Assembly: GCA_036271875.1 (NCBI GenBank)
Contig: DATAZU010000017.1
Location: forward strand, 62,001-126,000
Direction of reading: 5' to 3'
DNA from: Galbitalea sp036271875
GTDB taxonomy: Bacteria > Actinomycetota > Actinomycetes > Actinomycetales > Microbacteriaceae
Length of the DNA: 64,000 bases
Shown one piece after another: positions 59,002 to 64,000 of the stretch. Under the pieces are notes generated by a model. The model was not told the DNA's origin. It saw only the letters and a program-made list of their open reading frames with translations, and made no database searches. Position 1 is the first letter of the stretch. The number at the start of each line of letters is the position of its first letter. Position numbers and translations under genes: made by a program.

Positions 59002-62000
59002 TTAGATGAAGGCGAGTGTTGGACCGGTAATCGTCTTGACCGCTGTTGTGTACCCCGTGCGTGTCGCCGTGATGACTACGGTGAGCACGCCGCTCTGACT
59101 GGCATCCGCCGTGAACGTCGCCGAGTTGGGACCGACCCCGCCCGCGTTGGTGCCGTTGGCATCCACACCGTCGATCTGCCACTGATAGCTGTACGCGAGT
59201 CCGTCAACATTCCAGGTTCCGGTCGATACCGCATACGTGTTGGCTGGTGACGCGAGCTTCGTGATGACCGGCGCGACCGTCGTGGTCGGTGCATCCGCCG
59301 AACTGACCTGAACGGACTGCGTCGTCACCGCGACCGGCGCGTAGCCGACCTTGCTCGCCGTCACTTTCACGACAATCTGGTCGCCAACACTGTCGGCCGT
59401 CGGTGTCCACGATGTTCCCGTGACTCCGCCGATGAGTACGCCGTTGCGGTACCACTGGTATACGTAGGTCAACGTTGGAGTGTTCCACACACCCACGCTC
59501 AGGGCGAGTGCCCCGCCAACCTTGCCCGTGCCGGACAACGACGGTGGAGTGAATGCCTCGAGCGTCGGTGAGTACTGGATGGTCGAGGGCAGGCTCGTCA
59601 GCGGCAACGACGTGTAGCCGGTCTTCGTCGCCGTGACCGTAACCTCGACCTCATCCGTTGCATCCGTCGCGATCGGCGTGTAGTGCCCCAGCGTTGCGCC
59701 GGTGATGGGAGTGAAGGATGTCCCCCCGTTCGTGCTACGGAGCCACTGGTACTTGAACGTGATGCCGGTCGTTCCGTAAGCCACCATCGCGTCCGGGATT
59801 GCCGTTGCCAGCGTTCCCGGCTGAAGTGCGCCGGTATACGAGATCGTCGGTACAGCCGCCGGGATGAAGGTGCCGACCCCGAGCGTGATCGTGTTACTGG
59901 TCGTCACGGTCAGCGTCGACTCGAGCACGGAGGTTCCCGTCACCTTCACCGTGATGTGCTTGCCGATGTACGTCGACGGCGGAGCGTAGCTGGAATGCGT
60001 CGCACCCTTGATCGCAACGTTGTTCTCGTACCACTGGTAAGTCGGGGCGTAGACGATCGACGCATCCGAGTTTGTATTGGCGAACGGCAGCAGATTCGAC
60101 AGCTCGAGCGTGTCGCCGAACTGTGTGCCGTTCGTGATGGTTTCTCCCGCCGAGGTCGTCGTGCCCTTCTGTGCGACGATCGTCGCGAAGACGGGCGAGT
60201 ATCCGTTCAGGCTGTACGAGGCGATCGCGTAAATCGCTTTGCCCTGGTCGCCGACCAGATCGCGCTGACGCTGGGCGCCGGGAGCAGCGCCAACGCCATC
60301 AACCACCCAGTTCACCGCTGCGGTGGGCAGCGGTGAGTAGACAGCCGGTGCAATCGTCTCGAAGGAGTTCCCGCCGCTGGTCGTGAGCGACAGCGTCGCC
60401 GCCTTGACCAGCTTCAACGTTCCGAGCCCGATCGCATACTGGGCAGAGTTTGCGCTCGCTGGCAGGTCATTCGTCTTGCTGGCGGTGTTGACCACGCGGA
60501 TCGAAACGCCGCCATCACCGTAATCGGCTCCGCTCGGCGTATAGGTCGCTCCCGTGCCCACCTGCGTCCAGTTGCCATCAACACAGGATCCCGGAGAGCA
60601 CTCCTGGGTCTGCCAGACGTAACCGTTCGTCACGCCGGTCATGTTCGTGGTCGCCGGGGTCGCAGTCAGCTTGACGCCGACGTGCGCGATGCTGGCAGCC
60701 GTCCCGGTGATCTTTGGCAGCGTCGTCTGCACGATCTGGGCAGCGACGATCACCGTCACGATATTGCTCTGGTACGTGCCCGTTGAGTACCCGGGCTTGG
60801 ACGAGGTGACATTGGCGTACACCGCGCCGTATGCGAGGTGCAACACCAGGGTGCTCTTAGTGGCTCCCGGGATTGCGATGAAGTCGCCGACGTCGGTCGG
60901 ATTCGTGCAACTGCTCGACGCCGGGCACTGCAGCCACTGGTAGGTGCTCGTGACACCCGTCACGCCCAACTGAGGAACCGCCGTGACCGTCTTGCCGTCG
61001 GCCGGAACGCCGACCACCGTTGCCTGAGCCGTCGGATATCCGATGCTCATCGCCTGGCCGACCGGCGACAGCTCACCGTGTGCTGTCGCGAAATAGATCG
61101 ACACCGGCGTCTCGACGACGCTGATCTGCGCGTCGTTCGTCGCCGACATGTCGGCCGTCGTGATCGTGTAGTTCACGGTCGTGGCGCCCTTCACCGCGAC
61201 ACCGTTGCGGTACCACTGGTAGGTGTAGCCGCTCGGAGCAAATCCGTCGACCGTGCCCCAGTTGGCGTGTTGCACAACCGTCAGCTTGTCGCCGAAGTTG
61301 AGGCGGTCGGTGCCGGAGACATCGACCTCGGTGCCGTCGACAGTACTCGTCGTGATGTCCTTGATGATCGGATCACCGAGTTGGAAGAATGCGTCAGTTC
61401 CCTTGAAGGCAACCAGGGGCGCGGTGACGCCACCGACGTAGCCCGTCTTTGCGGCCGTTACCACGACGTTCAGGCCATCCGCGGTGTAGTTGCCGGTCAG
61501 CGCCGTCGTCTTGATGCTCGGCGAGTCTGTGCCCACCGGAGTGTCTCCCTCGCTCCACGCGTAGTGGTAAGTGAGGCCGGTAAGGCTCCAGGTTCCCGCG
61601 GTCACGGAGTACGTCGTGACACCGCTGGCCGTCTTGTGACTCACTACCGGGGCCTTCTTGAGAACCGCTGCGGGATGAAGGCCCGGCACTACCGTTGTCG
61701 TCGACACGGCTGAGCCATCCTGGTAGCCCAGCTTCTTCGCCGTGACGGTCACCGTGATGTTCTGGCCGACATCGGCTGGCTGCACGACGTATGTGCTGGT
61801 CGTTGCGCCGGTGCTCCACAGGTAGGAGTACGTGACGCCGGTTGCCGCGGCGCCGTCGATCGTCCAGTTGCCGACGTGCGCCTGCAGAGTCGTGCCGACG
61901 AATGCTCCCGTGCTCGGCGAGATGCTCGGCAGTTCCGTGTCGGTCGTGATCTGGCTGCCGATCGTCGTGATCTCGGGATCGACCGATCCGCCGACCGATG

Positions 62001-63657
62001 CGTAGGCATAGAACGGGTCGAACCCGAACGAGTTCGCGGTGACCCGAACAGACAGCTGGTCACCGAGGTCGGCCCCGCTCGATGTGTAGGACGCGCTCGT
62101 CGCACCATAGATCGGATTGCCGTTATTCAGCCATTGGTAGCTGAGGGTTGCATCACTCCGCGTCGCCGTCGCCGCGACCGTGTATGTCGTACCAACCGGC
62201 GTGTCCTGGACCGCAATTTGCGGGTAGAAACTGAACCCGGGGATGGCGGTCAGGTCGGGCAGGTGGAGCGTGTATGAGTTCGTTCCATAGTCGAGGAACA
62301 TGACCTGCTGCTTGATCGGCTCGTGAGCCCCGGTCGTATCGATGACCGAAACCGTGTACCAGCCGGGGACAAGCGGATTGTCGTCACCATCCTGGTTTCC
62401 GTCCTCCGTAATTGGACCAAAGGAATTCGACAGCGCGACCGTTCCGGCGCTGTTCGTTGTGCCGTCCGCGACGTCGAGTGGCGCGGTAGTCGGCGCCACA
62501 GAGACATACGCGTTGTCGATCGGCGTGCTCCCCGAATTGTCGATGGTGAATCGGGGGTCTGCACCGTCGTAGGTGTCGCTACCCAGGAAGAAGGTGGTGC
62601 CCGTAGCAGAGGTGTGGCCGGAGGTGACCACGACTATCTCCGCCTGCGAAAGCGGCACGTCCTCGCCACTGGGGCTGAGGTATACCGCGCTCTCACCGAA
62701 CGACCCGGCTTCCATCTGCACCACGTAGTCGCCCGCTGGCAGGTTCTTGACGGCCCAAACGCCCTTGCTGCTTGCCGGGATCCCAGCGACAGACTTGTCA
62801 AGGTTCAGTGAGGCGCTCGAGCTGAGCGATGGGTCGACTACCGGAATCGCGAGCGCAACTCGATCGACATCATAGAAGAAGTTGTCATCGACATCGATGA
62901 TCGCGGTTCCGGAGATCGCACCGGTTCCTACAGCAAATTTCTGGCTGACGCTCGCAGTGGTCCCAACAGCAACGAACGTGGTGGCCGCCGCGGCAAGGGA
63001 CTGTGCGCTGCCGGAGAAAATCGGCGGATACACGCCACCGGGTGCGTAGAACTCGAACCGGTAGCTGCCCGGGATGGCATTCGCGAAGGTGAACACGCCG
63101 CTGGAGTTTGTTGTCGTGTAGATGCTGGATGTCCAACTCGTACCGTCAAACTGGTACGCGTCAACTTCGGCATTCTTTAGCGCCGCACCCGTCGGTCCGG
63201 TCACTTTGCCGGTGATCGTCGCACCGGTTGCGATGGACGCCGCAACGAAATTGTTGGTGCTTGTCGGCGTAAACAGGGTCGCACCGGCCAGGGTTGCCGT
63301 GCCTCCGAGGTACTGGATGGTGCCGCTGATTGCGGACGCCCCATTCGGCTCGAAGAAGAGCGTGTAGGACTCGCCACTCCACACGGACATGGAGTAGTAG
63401 CCCGGCTTGCCCAAAATCGGCACAGCCACATCCGGATCCTGGCCTGGCGCCGCGCTGCCATCGGCAACCTCAACGGGGTAGATGTCGTAGTTGGTGAGCG
63501 CCGCGCCCGTTTTGCTCGTGAGCTTCAGGGTGAGCGTGATCTGCGCCGTCGCAAACGCGGGTGCCGAGACACCCAGTGCGACCAGGCCAGCCACCACCAC
63601 CGCAACGAGGGCGGCAAGAGCAAGACGAACGAATTTGTTTCGGGTAGGGGTATTCAC
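59002..63657 (-). CDS. Giant secreted Ig-like repeat protein 2
   Basis: About 1551 residues, a tandem paralogue of the protein at 54340-58974. The signal peptide (LAALVAVVVAGLVALGVSAPAFA) and N-terminal LTLKLTSKTGAALTNYDIYPVEV match its neighbour closely. The regulatory-like domains ITGKVTGPTGAALKNAEVDA and GVWAVKNLPAGDYVVQMEAG and the Asp-rich NDGADPRFTIDNSGSTPIDNA-like block follow in the same order, then eleven modules (for example YQWYRNGVLIGGVTGTSW). I choose the GTG at 63657 because GGAG lies just upstream; a longer reading adds 27 residues before the signal peptide. No wall anchor is seen. Confidence 0.88.
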   Translation of the reverse strand: MNTPTRNKFVRLALAALVAVVVAGLVALGVSAPAFATAQITLTLKLTSKTGAALTNYDIYPVEVADGSAAPGQDPDVAVPILGKPGYYSMSVWSGESYTLFFEPNGASAISGTIQYLGGTATLAGATLFTPTSTNNFVAASIATGATITGKVTGPTGAALKNAEVDAYQFDGTSWTSSIYTTTNSSGVFTFANAIPGSYRFEFYAPGGVYPPIFSGSAQSLAAAATTFVAVGTTASVSQKFAVGTGAISGTAIIDVDDNFFYDVDRVALAIPVVDPSLSSSASLNLDKSVAGIPASSKGVWAVKNLPAGDYVVQMEAGSFGESAVYLSPSGEDVPLSQAEIVVVTSGHTSATGTTFFLGSDTYDGADPRFTIDNSGSTPIDNAYVSVAPTTAPLDVADGTTNSAGTVALSNSFGPITEDGNQDGDDNPLVPGWYTVSVIDTTGAHEPIKQQVMFLDYGTNSYTLHLPDLTAIPGFSFYPQIAVQDTPVGTTYTVAATATRSDATLSYQWLNNGNPIYGATSASYTSSGADLGDQLSVRVTANSFGFDPFYAYASVGGSVDPEITTIGSQITTDTELPSISPSTGAFVGTTLQAHVGNWTIDGAAATGVTYSYLWSTGATTSTYVVQPADVGQNITVTVTAKKLGYQDGSAVSTTTVVPGLHPAAVLKKAPVVSHKTASGVTTYSVTAGTWSLTGLTYHYAWSEGDTPVGTDSPSIKTTALTGNYTADGLNVVVTAAKTGYVGGVTAPLVAFKGTDAFFQLGDPIIKDITTSTVDGTEVDVSGTDRLNFGDKLTVVQHANWGTVDGFAPSGYTYQWYRNGVAVKGATTVNYTITTADMSATNDAQISVVETPVSIYFATAHGELSPVGQAMSIGYPTAQATVVGVPADGKTVTAVPQLGVTGVTSTYQWLQCPASSSCTNPTDVGDFIAIPGATKSTLVLHLAYGAVYANVTSSKPGYSTGTYQSNIVTVIVAAQIVQTTLPKITGTAASIAHVGVKLTATPATTNMTGVTNGYVWQTQECSPGSCVDGNWTQVGTGATYTPSGADYGDGGVSIRVVNTASKTNDLPASANSAQYAIGLGTLKLVKAATLSLTTSGGNSFETIAPAVYSPLPTAAVNWVVDGVGAAPGAQRQRDLVGDQGKAIYAIASYSLNGYSPVFATIVAQKGTTTSAGETITNGTQFGDTLELSNLLPFANTNSDASIVYAPTYQWYENNVAIKGATHSSYAPPSTYIGKHITVKVTGTSVLESTLTVTTSNTITLGVGTFIPAAVPTISYTGALQPGTLATAIPDAMVAYGTTGITFKYQWLRSTNGGTSFTPITGATLGHYTPIATDATDEVEVTVTATKTGYTSLPLTSLPSTIQYSPTLEAFTPPSLSGTGKVGGALALSVGVWNTPTLTYVYQWYRNGVLIGGVTGTSWTPTADSVGDQIVVKVTASKVGYAPVAVTTQSVQVSSADAPTTTVAPVITKLASPANTYAVSTGTWNVDGLAYSYQWQIDGVDANGTNAGGVGPNSATFTADASQSGVLTVVITATRTGYTTAVKTITGPTLAFI

Positions 63658-63728
63658 CGTGGTGCTCCGATTAACGACGTATTGCGCGCAACTCGCGAGC
63701 ATCGCTCGAAAAGTATCAATAGACAAGT

Positions 63729-63763
63729 CGGTCCGCAACCCCCGAGAGGGGGGTCACGGACCG
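63729..63763 (-). terminator. Terminator after third giant gene
   Basis: CGGTCCG/CGGACCG (63729-63735 with 63757-63763) encloses an inner C5/G5 stem with a small internal loop. On the minus strand it follows the stop of the gene at 63805-64000, so gene 3 is probably a separate transcript from gene 2. Confidence 0.6.
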
Positions 63764-63804
63764 ATTCACCAAATGTTCAGTTGGCTACGCTGTCAGAGCC
63801 GTCT

Positions 63805-64000
63805 CTAGATCACCGAACCGGTGGACGTCGAGGCGGCGCCGGCCGACGCGTATCCATCCCTCGTTGCGGTCACAACAACGAAGACCGGCTGACCGTGCAG
63901 CGTCTCGTCGACGACCCACGTGCTCGACGTCGCGCCCGGGATGATGGTTGCCGTTCCCGTGCCGCTGTACCACTGGTAGCTGAAAGTCAGGCCGTCGAGT
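63805..64000 (-). CDS. Third giant Ig-like repeat protein (C-terminal end only)
   Basis: The last 65 codons of a gene entering from the right edge read LDGLTFSYQWYSGTGTATII, then PGATSSTWVVDETLHGQPVF and VVVTATRDGYASAGAASTST, ending at a TAG (63805-63807). This is one module of the kind found eleven times in each of the two giant proteins to the left. It also lacks an anchor motif. Its N-terminal part and size are outside the window. Confidence 0.82.
   Translation of the reverse strand, partial: LDGLTFSYQWYSGTGTATIIPGATSSTWVVDETLHGQPVFVVVTATRDGYASAGAASTSTGSVI

Noticed and set aside
63785..63973. 62-codon frame on the minus strand at the right edge
   Set aside because: The neighbouring frame gives a YQW...GY module continuous with the giant protein family and ending in TAG at 63805.
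54340..64000. Repeats of the giant genes as a CRISPR or DNA repeat array
   Set aside because: The repetition is at protein level (Ig-like modules with variable codons), not short exact DNA repeats with spacers.

Overview
The window looks like a 64 kb piece of chromosome from a high-GC actinobacterium, most likely a member of the Microbacteriaceae. Pointers are the strong GC codon bias, many GTG/TTG starts and 1-4 base GTGA/ATGA gene overlaps. Others are many TANNNT -10 boxes only 5-8 bases before a start codon (leaderless transcripts), an actinobacterial acyl-CoA carboxylase set with an epsilon subunit, and a Ppm1-type mannosyltransferase. No IS element, CRISPR array, rRNA or complete tRNA was seen. 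Family names come from reading motifs; no database search was run.

Layout. 1-8.7 kb is a surface-polysaccharide locus: all four dTDP-rhamnose genes (rfbC-rfbA leftwards, rfbB-rfbD rightwards), four glycosyltransferases and an acyltransferase. 8.6-13.6 kb holds purE-purK, gtrA, a UDP-glucose dehydrogenase, a PH-domain membrane protein and birA. 13.7-17.8 kb holds ppm1 and a leftward nonulosonic-acid module (CMP-sugar synthetase fused to a HAD phosphatase, NeuB-type synthase, DUF6716 protein). 17.9-19.9 kb is accD-accE, followed by a 629-base non-coding stretch packed with hairpins. 20.5-23.5 kb is a response regulator, a histidine kinase and a degenerate third protein. 23.6-32.9 kb is mixed: DUF2207 protein, RNA methyltransferase, Maf, biotin carboxylase/BCCP, a DUF559 protein, a quinone-reductase-like flavoprotein, a lipoprotein and an SRPBCC protein.

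32.9-48.2 kb is a nucleoside uptake and salvage region: PNP, phosphosugar mutase, adenosine deaminase with orphan PTS IIA/IIB, an IclR regulator with a divergent SAH-hydrolase-like protein, thymidine phosphorylase, a BmpA-type nucleoside ABC transporter and cytidine deaminase. Imported nucleosides would be deaminated and phosphorolysed, and the pentose phosphate isomerised by the mutase. A second DUF559-type gene in this region is flanked by two copies of one long palindrome. 48.2-50.6 kb has manC and a mannosyltransferase, and 50.8-54.3 kb the sdhCDAB operon.

54.3-64 kb is filled by two complete giant secreted proteins (1544 and about 1551 aa) and the C-terminus of a third. They are tandem paralogues built from about eleven 'YQW...GY' Ig-like modules behind signal peptides and CarboxypepD_reg/Cna-B-like domains, with no visible cell-wall anchor. 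These giant genes, the nonulosonic module, the palindrome-flanked endonuclease-like gene and the structured intergenic region are the parts most worth a second look.
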